Assembly (NCBI GenBank): GCA_022495005.1
Contig: JAGYXB010000196.1
Coordinates: 186,001-250,000, forward strand
Origin: Rhyacophila brunnea
Lineage: Eukaryota > Arthropoda > Insecta > Trichoptera > Rhyacophilidae
Length of the DNA: 64,000 nucleotides
Direction: 5' to 3'
In this document: piece after piece, positions 1 through 12,017 of the stretch
Layout: each line of letters starts with the position of its first letter
How positions within the stretch are numbered: the first letter of the stretch is position 1
Notes under the pieces: model-generated
Databases searched by the model: none
What the model saw: only the letters and a program-made list of their open reading frames with translations
Told to the model about the DNA's origin: nothing
Translations under genes and position numbers: made by a program

Positions 1-451
1 CTTCACCTATGTAATAAGGGGCCCAAGAAGCACAAAATAATTATTATTATAAGCGTCTCTCATAACAAAGCAATAAAAATATTATATTATTTCGGGGCTT
101 GTAATTAATATTCACGATGACATTATTCTACCAGCGAAATATTGGACACGCAATAAAATTAAACAATGAGTTCTCTGTTATTAAATAATGGCTTCTCGCC
201 AGTCGATCGACGACGCTTCCAGAGCGTGATTTTGCTCGCCGCGTTCAATGAATGGACTACGTTGTATTTTCCTTCATTCGTATCGCCGAGAAGCCAAAAA
301 ACGATGACTCGTGGGGCGGGCGCGCATAATGCGTCGTCAAATCCAGTGTGCGCTGGCGTATTTGATTACGTTGTATTTTCGATGATTTACGCGCCACTTG
401 TGAAATTTTGCGCGAGAGCCCCACTTGCTGCGTTAAGTGGGTTTTACGCCT
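1..451 (-). mobile_element. Fold-back element A, left copy (cut by window start)
   Basis: Together with 452-951 this forms a giant palindrome: about 390 bp at 1-390 are inverted at 487-877 around a 96-bp centre. Termini carry gtgggttttacgcctaa. The same unit recurs at 16504-16989 and 42216-42688, where a 20-bp inverted end (taaggcataaagcccac-like) is seen. The left end of this copy lies before position 1. The 95-codon frame across it is a by-product of the repeat. Confidence 0.75.
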
Positions 452-951
452 AAAGCGGACTTGCGGGGCGCTCGCGCATATTCTATGTGAATCATCGAAA
501 ATACAACGTAATCAAATGCGCCAGCGCACACTGGATTTGACGACGCATTGTGCCCGCGTGCCCCATGATTCATCGTTTTTTGGCTTCTCAGCGATACGAA
601 TTAACGAAAGTACAACGTAGTCTATTCTTGAACACGGCAAGCAAAATCACGCTCCTGGAAGCGTCGTCGATAGACGGGCGAGAAATCATTATTTAATAAC
701 AGTGAACCCATTGTTTAGTTTGCTGCGTGTGCAATATTTCGCTGGTAGAATGATGTCATCGTGAATATTAATAACAAGCCCCGAGAAATAATATAATATT
801 TTTATTGCTTTGTTATGAGAGACGCTGATAATAATAATTATTTTGTGCTTCTTGGGCCCCTTATTACATAGGTGAAGGGTAATGCGCGGGTGGGAGGAGG
901 CCTACTCAGTAGTGAGCGCACCGAGCGCTTTTTTGGTGGGTTTTACGCCTA
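452..951 (+). mobile_element. Fold-back element A, right copy
   Basis: This unit runs from agcggacttgcggggcgctc through gaccccttattacataggtg-like sequence to the terminus gtgggttttacgcctaagg at 951. It is the mirror image of 1-451 and the reverse of the 16504-16989 copy. Likely a non-autonomous DNA transposon (superfamily unknown); two copies lie tail to tail. Confidence 0.75.
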
Positions 952-1826
952 AGGATCAATCTCTATACAAGACGGTTTTTGCACCATCTATGGGTTTAGT
1001 AAAAACTAATTTCGTAAAATCATAAAATTTTCGATTCAATTATGTACGTAGATAGGTACCTAAAATACAATATAATTCGATATGTTAGGTATTAATTTAA
1101 TATTGTGTTATTATTTCTCTCTATATAATTTATTAAAAATCACATTACCACTTAAAAATTATTTAATGATTTTATAATAATAATTATTGTACATTGTAGT
1201 TGAATTTATTAGAACCAATTATTATTTTATTTTTATTCACAATTACTGAGTGGAGAGGTACTTATCTGAAATATTCTAAATATGTACAACTGTGTCAATA
1301 TAATCATTATGCATTATTTCGCTAGTCGTATTTTGAGTTTGCACGTAATAAACATTCAATTAAAAAATGCGATGTTATATTGAATTGTGGCATTTTATTG
1401 CAAATCATTCGATAGTAATAAATAATACTACAAAATTTACTTTATAATAGTCTTTTGCTGATTTTATTATTCTGGTTGTCGTTTATTCCGCAAGTAGGTA
1501 TACTGAGATTCATAAATCCCTCACCGTTAGATTATTCCCGGCACTAAAACCTCACTGCCTTGATCACTTTTTTCTTCTTCTTCTTCTTAGTAAATGTACC
1601 TATACTCTTCGTGTGGAACTAGTGCTTGTAAGTTCTCGATTTTTTTTATATTCTTGAGAATCAAAAATTGGACAATAATGTAATGACTTTATTTAGAGTA
1701 CTGTCCAGGGAACCTAATTGAAAATTGCGATGACAACGCTAGTTATTGATTGTCTTCGAATGCGATACGGCAAAGTTTTCTCTTACCGTCGCGCAGTAGG
1801 CTCTTTGCACAGTAGGAGAATAGTTT
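952..1826. other. AT-rich, no gene
   Basis: Nothing recognised apart from a short CTT repeat near 1570-1588. Confidence 0.5.
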
Positions 1827-2435
1827 GACGATAATCTGCGTGTAATTCAATTCACTATATTTAGGTCGCGAAACGTAACTGTACATTTTGGTGGTAGTGC
1901 TTGTTATTGCTGAACTTTGAATGCAATAATCAAAAATGATCAATTGCAAATTTCGTTCAAATTATTACCATTTATATCAATCATCATTTTATATAAACAG
2001 TTTACCATATTGCATTCGAAGTATAAGCAATAACTAGCACTACCATCAAAGTTTACAGTTTAGTGTCACGGAAGGACTATTATATAACAGGCCTCGTGTC
2101 CAATGTATGGTTATCATTGATAGTTTGTCGACAATCTGTGTGTAATTGAATTGACGACAATTGTTAAGTTATTCACTATATTTAGGCCGTGGCACGAAAC
2201 TGTGAATTTTGATGGTAGTGCTTGTTATTGCTGAACTTTGATTGCAATAATCAGAAAAAAATCAATTAAGTACAAATTTTGTTGAAATTATTACTATTTA
2301 ATTCACCATCTTCATTTACTATAAACGGTTTACAATATTGCATTCGAAGTATAAGCAATAACTATCACTACCGTCGAAGTTTACAGTTTCTTGTCACGGA
2401 ATGACTAAATATTGTGTAACAGGCCTCGTGTCAGT
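1827..2435. repeat. Tandem pair of palindromic 280-300-bp units
   Basis: Unit 1 (about 1827-2100) and unit 2 (about 2129-2431) are direct copies, both ending in aacaggcctcgtgtc. Each unit is internally fold-back: ggtagtgcttgttattgctg on one arm and agcaataactagcactacc on the other. This may be a tandem duplication of one MITE. Confidence 0.7.
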
Positions 2436-2694
2436 CATATCCGAAGTATAGCTCTAATACTAATTGAATGAATATTCAATGTACCTACACACTATGGTGC
2501 AAAAAAAAACTCGAAAATCTCGTAGCGAAACAAAGTGGTCATTACAGAATATTTTTTTTAATGTCATAGTGATTTAATAATCTTCTAACGATGAGTATAT
2601 AGAGAAATCATTTATTTAATAACCTTCTCAATGACTTGCGTGCAATTGTTCGGGTACCTACATTGTCGACTCGGTCAACTCTTTCGAAGACCAG

Positions 2695-2815
2695 GCCCGA
2701 TTTCCTAACTATCGTCTCGTGTGGCACCAGACGACATGACGTAATTGTGACGTCAGCCAATACATGCCGCCCATGTCGTCTGGTGCCACACGAGACGATA
2801 GTTAGGAAATCGGGC
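2695..2815. repeat. Perfect 44-bp inverted repeat with 33-bp loop
   Basis: Arm 1 (2695-2738) begins gcccgatttcctaactatcg and ends gacgacatg; arm 2 (2772-2815) is its exact reverse complement. The loop contains tgacgtaattgtgacgtca. There is no other copy in the window and no obvious target duplication. It is non-coding. It could be a young MITE or a hairpin RNA source. Confidence 0.9.
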
Positions 2816-2829
2816 TGCAGTGGCTAGAA

Positions 2830-3253
2830 ATACGCTCAAAGATCAGATAATTATCAGGAATGGAGACGTTGGTGTGCATAGTTTCCAGGGAAATCATACT
2901 ATAATAATTATGTTTATTTATGGACACCATTAAAATATACATTGATCGGTGGAACAAATTAGAGACATTACCTATCTATATATTTTATTTACAAACGGCG
3001 CAAGCATCTATGAAATAATGTTTTATGTTTTAACTTTACTATGAATTGCACGTGTTTATAATAATATATTCTTTCAAATATAAATGAATGGCCTTCCACA
3101 AGGTAATTGTCATATTTTATTATGAGCATGGTTTTTAAATAAATATTGTATGTATGTAGCCATTGGTCCAACGTATCGAATATCTACTTCGGATCTAACA
3201 CACATTGATGAACAACAGGTGAATTTTCGCACTGTAAAAATCAGCCTTGTTTA
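2830..3253. other. AT-rich, no gene
   Basis: Only chance frames up to 60 codons. Confidence 0.5.
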
Positions 3254-3255
3254 TA

Positions 3256-3642
3256 CTGCCCTCATAAGGAAAGAGGCAGCTTTTCGACAAAAATCACAAA
3301 TTGAGTTAGTGTACAGATAATGCTCTACGTGAAATTCTGAACCATTTGACATAAAGTCAAAAGTAGTATTAAATTTATTTTAGTATAATAATCGACACAT
3401 TGTTTTTCGTTTTTTTCACAAAAACGGTAGTTATTCTAAACAAAAAGACATTATAACGTGTTTCATTAGCAAAAACACAGCATCGATTGAAAACATACTA
3501 GTTTTTGCTTATACCATAATTATATCAAATGATTCATCCACATAATTTAAAAATTTATTAAGAAAAGTTGAAAAAACGTTAATGTTTCATTATCTCAAAA
3601 TGTGAGTTTGGCTTAAAGCTGCCTTTTTGCTTATTGGGGCAG
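3256..3642. mobile_element. TA-flanked MITE, ctgccc...gggcag ends, copy 1
   Basis: TA dinucleotides at 3254-3255 and 3643-3644 flank inverted ends (ctgccctcataaggaaagag and gcttattggggcag). The 387-bp body matches 13243-13626 in inverted orientation. TA duplication suggests Tc1/mariner-type mobilisation. Confidence 0.8.
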
Positions 3643-3807
3643 TATACTACAACAGGCCTTGATGCTCAATGGTAGCAGTGTAGTAGTAGCGAAACAATCA
3701 CAGAAATATACTTAAGACAAAAATCACGTAAATGTGTCGTGACTTCACTGGGAATCGAGCCCGGAGACATCAGAAGCGAAGCCTTATATCTTGAAAACAG
3801 ATATTAT

Positions 3808-4200
3808 CATGGCCCCCACAAGGGGGACTGACAGGGCTCTAGCCTGGGGGCCCGGGCGAAAGAGGGTCCCGGCTTAGCGGATCGATCGGCAAAGTGAGAT
3901 AAACACACATCACAAAAATGCTGAAAAAGTAAAAAAAAATGTTTCAAAATAACATTTCAAAATATGTGATTGTGCAAAGCAATTTTTGATTATTGTATTG
4001 CAATATACTCGACAACTCCATAATTCAAGTGAGTTCAAAGATACAAAAAAATACACAGAATACCGTTAATTTCATCTCGAACACCATTTGGAACACGCAA
4101 ATGTAGATCGTCACACTGTTTTTAATTAACCTTTGCGATAGGTAGGGGTGCCCTCCAAACATTCTAGCCTGGGTGCCTGCTTCAGGATGTGGGGGCCATG
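3808..4200. mobile_element. hAT-type MITE, catggcccccac ends, copy 1
   Basis: Perfect 8-bp duplication gatattat at 3800-3807 and 4201-4208. Ends catggcccccac and gtgggggccatg are inverted. Other copies: 15581-15915, 34270-34549, 43503-43840; a fragment of the right end is at 39127-39172. Confidence 0.85.
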
Positions 4201-4333
4201 GATATTATCCACAGTGAGCGTATAACGATAACCAACTATGTATAAGTACAGTTTTGAGATTGCGACCCGTGAATAAATATGTTATGTTTCTGCGAATTCT
4301 TGACATTTGTTTAAAACAAATGTTTGACAGTTA

Positions 4334-4479
4334 ATGTAAATAATGTTATTTCACTCGACAATGTTAACCATTTTTAATTGATTTAAAAAAAATTTAGGTA
4401 GATAGTATGTAAATAATGTTATTTCACTCGACAATGTTAACCATTTTTAATTGATTTAAAAAAAATGTAGGTAGATAGT
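4334..4479. repeat. Tandem duplication, 73-bp unit twice
   Basis: 4334-4406 and 4407-4479 differ at one base. The unit begins atgtaaataatgttatttca and ends aggtagatagt. A recent local duplication. Confidence 0.9.
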
Positions 4480-6831
4480 ATTATAAATATAATAGGTACT
4501 TATTTAAATTATATCGATCAAAATACTAATAAATTATCTTTTTTACTAAGAACAAGTGAACGCAATTCGAATGAGAAAACATTCTAAATTCAAAAAAAAA
4601 TATAATTGTCTTTGGCGCTTTTTATTGACTATTTATTATACGATTGGCAACAGCGCAGCATTGATCAAATTAGTTTTAGGTAGGTAGGTAATTTTATATT
4701 TATATCAGGTGCGATATTAAAATAAATTTTATTCTGTATCGAGGCCGTAAGATTTTTCACAAAACGGTATTAATTTCAGTATGAATTCGCAATGAATAAA
4801 ATATAATATCCGTAACGCGATTCGATACAAATCTTTTTTTTCTATTCAACAGCTGTTTGATTGTTAAATCTGTTTTAGAAAGCACGTGATTTGTTTTTTT
4901 TGTTATTATATTATATAACATTTGCTTAAATGTGAACTGGTTTAATACATATGCCTGCTTATAGATGGGCACGTGATTTTTGCAAAAGGCAATGTGCATA
5001 ATAAAGATTATGAAATAGTTAATTGGTATAAAGAGTTGTTAAGATTTTTCAAATACGAAAACAATCTTTATAGTAGGCAGTGTTGCCAACTGTCGTTGAT
5101 AAAAATATACTAGACGGGATACGAAAACAAGCAAATCGAGGCAGGAAAGAACGCTAGATTTTGTGACCCATTTTCGCCTATCAAAAAAAAATTAAATTAA
5201 AAAATGGATATACGGGTAAAATCACACCACATCTTCCCAGAAACTCATTTCAAAATTAACAAAAATAATTTATGTACAAACTACGATAAGTAGATAAAAT
5301 GTGAATTTGTTTAAAGATCACTTCCTATTAAATATTCACAAGTATATTATGGTGACGTTTATTATTAAAATATGGTTTATTTCAAAGAGATTGGACTCCT
5401 CCCTCACTTATTTGTCAATAAACGTAGAGAAAAATGTAATAATATTATTATAAATACATGTGAAAAGATACGCCGGCATTTCTCTTGGCTTTGCATCCTA
5501 TTGCACTGCAAGATGGTTTTTTTACTTAAAATGTCGACGAAAATATCTTACTTCTTTCAACATCGAGAGAATAACAATATTATATCCGCCATGTTGTTTT
5601 ACCACACGAACTTGAAGTACTAGCTCCAGAATACCAACATTACCCACTGTCTTTCTCCGATTCGTATTTTTTAGTACATAAATGATGGCGTGTTCCCTCT
5701 CCAGTCTTTCAATCTCTTTGGTTTATTTAGTTTTATCTTATGCAGCGATTTTTTGAATAAATAATAGTTATTTTAAATTTATTTTAAAAAACATTGATTT
5801 TTCTGAATTGAATCTAATTTCGGTATGGTTTACAATATTGAAGCTGTATTTTATTTTATGACATTTTTATGACGATTTTTTTAAACTGTAAATCAATCTT
5901 CGACTTATTTTTTATTTTTGATGTTTTTATTGACTGATTAAACACTTTAAAATGTAAATTAATAATAAATTGATTCAAATTACTAGCTTCATGTTTTATT
6001 TCGCTTATGTGCTTATTATAGGTAGAGCATTTACCCTAATAAATCAATTTGAATATGAATCATAATAATATAGTATAGTACCTACTATCAGCGTTGCCAA
6101 CTCAGCGTTTTTCTTGTCAGATCTAGCATTTTTATATAGGCATCTAGCTTGCAAAAAAATCATCTAGCTTATGGCGTTTTTATTAGCGTTTTTAGATGCC
6201 TTCAGCAAGTTTAAATGTGCTGAAAATAAGCTAGATATGTAGTTTACTTATTTTCTGGCACATCGCATTTTTGACCATCAGATGAAGGTTGGCCGGTACT
6301 TGAAAAATGAAACAACAATGAAACAATAGGAGAATTTTGGCATTATAGTGATGATATAATTGTATCAGATATGATAAAATAATGTGTCCTTGGGCATGGT
6401 GGCATCAGATTGATGGGGATTCCACTCTCTGGTATAAGGTAAATATTTATTTTCGTCATTTTTTTCCGATAGGTGTGTCGAATAGACGGAATACTCGCCT
6501 TAAGACTGCCCACTACTCGGAAAATTATCTAAAATACAAAAAAAATGTGTGCAAGTTGCCTCTAGTTCTAGTAGGTAGAACATTCGCCTTAAGCGCCTTT
6601 ATGAATTGCCAATACGCAGACATACTGTCAATACGAGAATTTAGATCTTAAATAATAATGTCACTCAACAGGTTATAATATTACACCAATTGTAATCCTC
6701 GTCATTTCGTGACTAATGGACACCTCAAATCACCTGTCTTGTTTTCATCATTCAGATACCTAATTAGTTAATTATTTTAATTAAATTTTACATTTTTTTA
6801 TTATTACAACGTTTATATTAGGTCGTATTCT
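4480..6831. other. AT-rich, no gene
   Basis: Frames up to 89 codons are not recognised. Two places share the phrase gttgccaact (5092 and 6094), a hint of an old repeat. Confidence 0.4.
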
Positions 6832-7225
6832 TATTTGTCCGGTGATTGTTTATCCGGTACAAATCTTGCAATCGATTTTTAACTAACTTCCCGACTAGCT
6901 AGATATTTGAAACTTTTAGAATATATCAGAACACGATGTCTATGCATTTTTTAATACTTTTAGACATCTTTAAGTAGAATTGAATTAATTTTCTGTTAAT
7001 TCTGTTTTGTATGAAAAGTTATTTCGGAAGAAATCCGTAATCCAATCCACTATTATTGGTTGCTGGGGTCCGAGCAACTAAATTATTAATATATACGTGC
7101 GTTACTATGGAAATCAATATGAAATGTCAAAATGACATTTCAGTATTATTTCTATCAATGATCGTTTAAGCTAGTCAAGTCAAGTTTATATGATTCAACA
7201 GAAAAATTAAAAACGTTGTATATAA
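6832..7225 (+). repeat. Repeat family S, copy 1
   Basis: About 390 bp shared with 13745-14225 and, inverted, with 23860-24400; conserved words include gaacacgaygacaatgcatt-like and atatacgtgcgttactatgg. Non-coding; class unknown. This copy shows an empty site for the MITE in the third copy. Confidence 0.75.
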
Positions 7226-7721
7226 AATTTTCTTTTTATCTTGTAATTATTTTAGGATTTAGCTATGTGTCCATTTATTGTATACACTGATGTGTATACG
7301 TGGTATTATATTGGATGAAGCGGGTCTGCCCCTATCTACGGCCCTGGTTCTTCATTCGTCATTAACATTATTTCACGTGATTACATATTTTAAAACGTGC
7401 TTGGTCAAACAGCTGTGAAACTAGACATACCCAATCGTACGCTATTGAATAATTTGCGAAAAAAGATAAATATGTTAATACCAGCAACGCGAAAATATCA
7501 CAATTATTTCGTACTTGATCATAATGTATGCACCGTGCATTTCCGTACCTCGATTCAAGGCAAAATTATTGTAATTTCTTCTAGTAAAATGGCTGATAAA
7601 AATTATAATACAACAATAAAATGTACTCATAATTCATATATCACATAACCACATTAAAACAATATGCTTTCTGCTCATCCGTTTCCTGTTGGACTGCGGG
7701 GGTTTTCCACCAAGCAGATGA

Positions 7722-7996
7722 TCAGGGAACTCAGAAATAATAGGAACTGAAATACCCAACGGGTAAGGCGATAGCAGGTAACCGTCTCGGGTAAGGAATA
7801 ATCCGTGTTAAACTTACACACGTGTCAAGAATACGTTGTACTTCGAATACTGAAAACTGCTATCGGTTTATGCATTTACGCTCATTTATATTACACACAC
7901 TATTGCACGTTACACATTCAAAAACCCTGCTTCAATGTGCGGCGTATTGAATATAGCCTATCGGTATTCTATGTATTATCTGTTCTGTGCAGATGA
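7722..7996 (+). repeat. Repeat family R, copy 1
   Basis: Shared with 29251-29565 and, inverted, 10022-10275 and 10578-10709. Conserved words: gggtaaggcgatagcaggta and aatatagcctatcggtatt. Non-coding. Confidence 0.75.
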
Positions 7997-8159
7997 TGCA
8001 TAGATCAAGTTGTAGACGTCGAAATATCTAAAAACATGAACATCTACAAAAAATTATCGCCAACCTCAGAGTAACGATATATAGAGAGCGCCTATTTATC
8101 GGAGAAATTAAGCCGTGTTTCTTGCGTAATGCACAATTGAACCTCGATATTATTATTAT

Positions 8160-8335
8160 CAATTTAACTATGAAACGTTATACCTACCATCGTGTTGCTT
8201 CTCAGTACGGCTACCAAATTTAAACAACATAGTTAACCATATGTTTTACTAAAATAACTAAAAATAATTAACCACTACCTTTATATTTAACAAAAAAACA
8301 ATAAATTTTAGCAACACGTGCTCGCAGTTTTTAAA
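8160..8335 (+). repeat. Repeat family T, copy 1
   Basis: Matches 17925-18085 at about 80 percent by eye (ctatgaaacgt...cagtacggctaccawattt...ttttagcaacac). Non-coding, class unknown. Confidence 0.6.
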
Positions 8336-8372
8336 TTAATGTAATCAACTAATGCAACAACATGCTAACAAC

Positions 8373-8669
8373 AACTACAATAAGTAAGTATAGGTAGAAT
8401 GTTTTTATAAATAAAAATAAATTTTATCTAATGATTTTTGATGGGTATACATGTTTTGAAAAATACGTAATTTAAACACATCGCTCATTTTTATGTCGTC
8501 AATGAGTTTTTGAAGTTTCATTGAAGTAGTGTGTTGTTGTCATTTACTAGTGTGTACCTATTCATTAGTAGTAAATATCGTACTATTCTCGTAAGTATAC
8601 CTGACAAGTGTGCTCTTTTTATCAGATCTCTACAGCCTACCTCTTTCCAAATGTCACCCTTCGCCACTG
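8373..8669. mobile_element. hAT family Y, truncated copy
   Basis: About 300 bp ending in the terminus cacccttcgccactg. Matches the corresponding end of the full copies at 31164-31943 and 39914-40878. Includes the empty site for the hairpin MITE seen at 40566. Confidence 0.75.
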
Positions 8670-8674
8670 ACTTA

Positions 8675-8823
8675 TACAAACGACGACGTAACCTTACAAA
8701 AAATTACAGTAGGTACTCATACAATAAACCTTTAATGTTAATTAATACATTTTGTTTCCACTTCCAATACCTAATATTATATCGGTATAAAAAAAAACTG
8801 GAATACCGGTATTGCAATCCCTA
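8675..8823. mobile_element. hAT-like family tagggattgcaataccgg, truncated copy
   Basis: Ends in ataccggtattgcaatccct; shares ttaatacattttgtttccac with 37171-37474. It abuts the truncated hAT Y copy. Confidence 0.65.
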
Positions 8824-9144
8824 GTTCAGTCATGGCTTTAACCTTGACGTTTTAACTGGGGCCGCCGTTTACCATAATACACTACTGTACTCTGGTATAA
8901 ATATTATAATAACTGGGTACTCAATGTTGCCATATTATTTGTTTTGAAAATACACATACATAGATTTGTCAATGTAGGTACGATTAATAAATAGTTATGT
9001 TTTTCAATAGAAATTTTTATAAGCACCATTGTTACTTTAACACGTTACGTATTATTTAGATATCCTTTGTTTTCATAATATAAAACATGCAATATAATGT
9101 CGCAGGGATGGATTGAATAATGTTTCCAAAAAACAAGTAATATG

Positions 9145-9159
9145 TATATATATATATAT
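9145..9159. repeat. Short (TA)n microsatellite
   Basis: Alternating TA run. Confidence 0.8.
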
Positions 9160-9208
9160 TATTTTTATTATTGTTAATGACTCGTAAATAATAATAATAA
9201 CATTATTT

Positions 9209-9470
9209 ATTTAAATGCTTTTTAATGTTGTTATCCATCACTCTTTTACCCTGCACACCTCGAATCGTCTTGTCAAAAAGCGCAGAAACAGTATTTATAT
9301 GTATCTACCAGTAGAGAAGGGTCGAGGTACACTGTTAAGATCCCCATAAATAGTGCACACTGCACATTAAACTTTGTTAGTCATACGTATTTGTTTTTAT
9401 TGAACTAAGACTACAATTTACAGAAGGTGTTGGTTAGTTTTTAAAAAATCAATTAAACCCTGCCTAAACC
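9209..9470. mobile_element. hAT family X, truncated copy
   Basis: Matches 22480-22700 (gtcaaaaagcgcagaaacas, then gttggttagtttttaaaaa and ccctgcctaaacc). Ends of the element are missing. Confidence 0.7.
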
Positions 9471-9479
9471 AAATGCCCA

Positions 9480-10020
9480 ATTGTCCTGGCGCCCAGTTGT
9501 CCCATTCTCTCTAGCCTTGTACACAATAAAATAAACCACTAATATTATAAAGTGTCATCACTCCTGTCAATTATTATATTTTGGTGATTTTAGGAGAGAG
9601 ATACATTAGTATTTTTACTAAATACACCCACGTTCCTAAATCCGCCACTGTACAGATCATCTAATTCTACATAGTGGGTTGAATATGACGTATCTACCAA
9701 CCACTTCTCTTAAAAATATATATTTTAATATAACCTCTACTTGTGAGGACCATGGTTCTGCTTTTTTACACTGCATTAGACTTATTTTTATAACTTTACT
9801 GTTTCAAATCGTGGGGTCATTGTGTTTTTTTGAACATTACATACATTTACCGGCGCCGAGTTGTTCTGGTTTCCAGATGGCGTTATAAATCGTCATATAT
9901 CCCGAAAACGCATAGAAACCGATATCTACAGGCGACATTGCGAAAAAAGACAGAATCACTACCTCACAAAACAGATTAATAAATAGAATTCCGATAGCTA
10001 ATACCCCAAATACACTACAT
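9480..10020. other. No gene recognised
   Basis: Only short frames. The 73-codon minus frame at 9837-10058 runs into a repeat and is not recognised. Confidence 0.4.
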
Positions 10021-10021
10021 T

Positions 10022-10275
10022 TTGACACAAGGTTTTGAATGTGTGAGTGTCCTACCAAAGACGTGCAATGATGTGTATTGCAAACTTCAAATACACCAAT
10101 ATTGAATGAGCGTTAGTGCATAAACCGTGAGCAGTTGTCAGAACGAAGGACAAGCTTAGAATGACGTGATTCTTGACAGTTGTATACGTTTATCCCATAT
10201 TCTTCCACACTCGAGGTTGGTTGCCTGTTACTCCACACCCGTTAGGTATATCAATTCCCATTAATTATGTGTTCC
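10022..10275 (-). repeat. Repeat family R, inverted copy
   Basis: Reverse match to 7722-7996 and 29251-29565 (cctgttactccacacccgtt, ttgaatgtgtgagtgtcct). Confidence 0.65.
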
Positions 10276-10577
10276 CGGTCACTAGGGAAGAGATACGTTA
10301 ATATTTTTACTAGGTAGGTATGTTGGTAGTTAGAATTTAGGTATGGTTTTTATTTTATTTAATCATATGGGGGCTCAAAATCAATCAGAACCTCGAGCCT
10401 CTCAGTTTCTAAGCTCGCCACAGCATCTAGGCTTGAAAAGACGAATGAATTTGTCTAGTTACGTTAAAATTATTAAAATTCTATATATTAAATTAATAAA
10501 TGTGTTAAAAAAGTTCAAGAACCTTCGATGTAATAATTACTAACATCTGCCAAATAAACAATCTATTATCTATTACT

Positions 10578-10709
10578 GAATATAATCCCAGAACGAAATT
10601 CTTGACACGTGTTTAAGTTTATCCTATATTCTTCCACACTCGATATCGGTTGTCTGTTACTCCACAACCGTTAGGTATTTCAGTTTCCATTATTTCCGAG
10701 TTCCCTGCA
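10578..10709 (-). repeat. Repeat family R, short inverted copy
   Basis: Second partial inverted copy (cttgacacgtgt...ctgttactccacaaccgtta). Confidence 0.6.
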
Positions 10710-11729
10710 CTACCTCCTACAAAGGAAGAAAAAATACGAAATGCTAATGTCTAATTGCGTCTCTGTGGTTGCAGATATAATGCAATAATAATGACAGTTG
10801 ACACGTCTCAGTAACATGACATCTCTATGAAAAATGATAAATTACCGTACCTATAACAAAGATTGTTTATTATCTAACTGTCAAAGGTAGATTTCACCAA
10901 TAAACAAACACGTCCTCACACGATTTTAAACACGGACAATAATGGAAGAGAGGAAGGAAGACTCGAGGTTAACTGAACTCAAATATAATAGCTTAAACAA
11001 AACGCCATTGGTAATAATTTATTTGTGTGTGGGGCTTGTTAAATAATAATGTTTTAGAGACTGTTTTTTTTCATTATTTATTTATTTCATGGTCGCGATT
11101 TTCCAGATTTCACTTTCAATACGCGTTCATTTCAGATTTCTTGCCGCAAAACTGCAATTATTTCGACAAATTTAAGATAGTTAGGTAGTTTTATTGTCTA
11201 GTTAACAGTTTTTGCAATGGCGGTGTAAAGTATCTTACACACACGCGATTATTAACAACGCTTCAAACGGGTTGGTTTGGTTTGTTGTCATATTATATTA
11301 TTATGTTGCATGTCTACTCCGTGAGCGAGGATTCTTAGATAATGTATAGCACATTATAAACATAACATTTATAAGCGTAAGGTTTGATAGTTTTGCCACT
11401 AAACTAGACTTAGTCAGAGTGTCGCTGAGCGAGATAAAGCGATGCAATAAATTTGATATAAGTACAGTCGAGAATAGCAACCGTAACAAAAATCACATTA
11501 GCCCTACCTAATTTCTGTGCACTAGAAGAAAGCACATCTGAAAGCAACAGTGAGAAAAGAGGGAAAAAAGCCGATTTTGAGATAAAAATATTTTCAATTT
11601 ATTTATTTTTTTAACATATTGTGGACATTACAAATTATAAGTTTAAGACGTTCACAACATGACATTTAGAAACAAAGATATATAAATATAACAGTATTAC
11701 ATAAAAAAAGAGATAGATCAGTAGATAAA
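10710..11729. other. No gene recognised
   Basis: AT-rich spacer with chance frames only. Confidence 0.4.
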
Positions 11730-12017
11730 TTAGATAGGTACAACAAACAACGTCCACCTAAACTCTTGCTCACGTAGGTGGAATATATCAACACCCGAAG
11801 CAATTTCGTTGAACATAGTTATCGCACTCCCAATTGGCATTACCAGTGGTAGGTTGGTTCTGCACCTTGGGAGAATAAACAACAGATGGTCTCTATTTCT
11901 AAGATAGTCATCAGGGACACACAGGTCAACACTGCCCAGAATGGAAGAGTTCTCATTTATACCTCGTATAAGTCGAAAAAAATACGTAGCTAAATAAAGA
12001 TTTCTTCTAAATTGCAG
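11730..12017 (-). pseudogene. LINE reverse-transcriptase C-terminal relic
   Basis: An open minus-strand run of 95 codons without a Met start reads LQFRRNLYLATYFFRLIRG, then VPDDYLRNRDHLLFILP, RCRTNLPLVMPIG, MFNEIASGVDIFHLREQEFR and a stop at 11730-11732. The sequence LRxRDxLxxxPxxRTN ... MxxFNxIxxxxDIF is the C-terminal end of Jockey/CR1-like LINE ORF2 proteins. A 3' UTR-like stretch follows toward 11600, with acgttcacaacatgacattt shared with about 26285. It is 5'-truncated, the usual fate of LINE insertions. Confidence 0.7.

Noticed and set aside
166..453. Frames inside fold-back element A (also 408-620, 16641-16883, 42198-42434)
   Set aside because: The frames follow repeat copies and read on both strands of the palindrome; no protein similarity.
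1827..2435. CRISPR array
   Set aside because: Two long repeats without regular spacers, in a eukaryotic setting.
7397..7648. Frame with a helix-turn-helix-like stretch (AVKLDIPNRTLLNNLRKK)
   Set aside because: Resembles a pogo-type HTH only weakly, and nothing around it supports a transposase.
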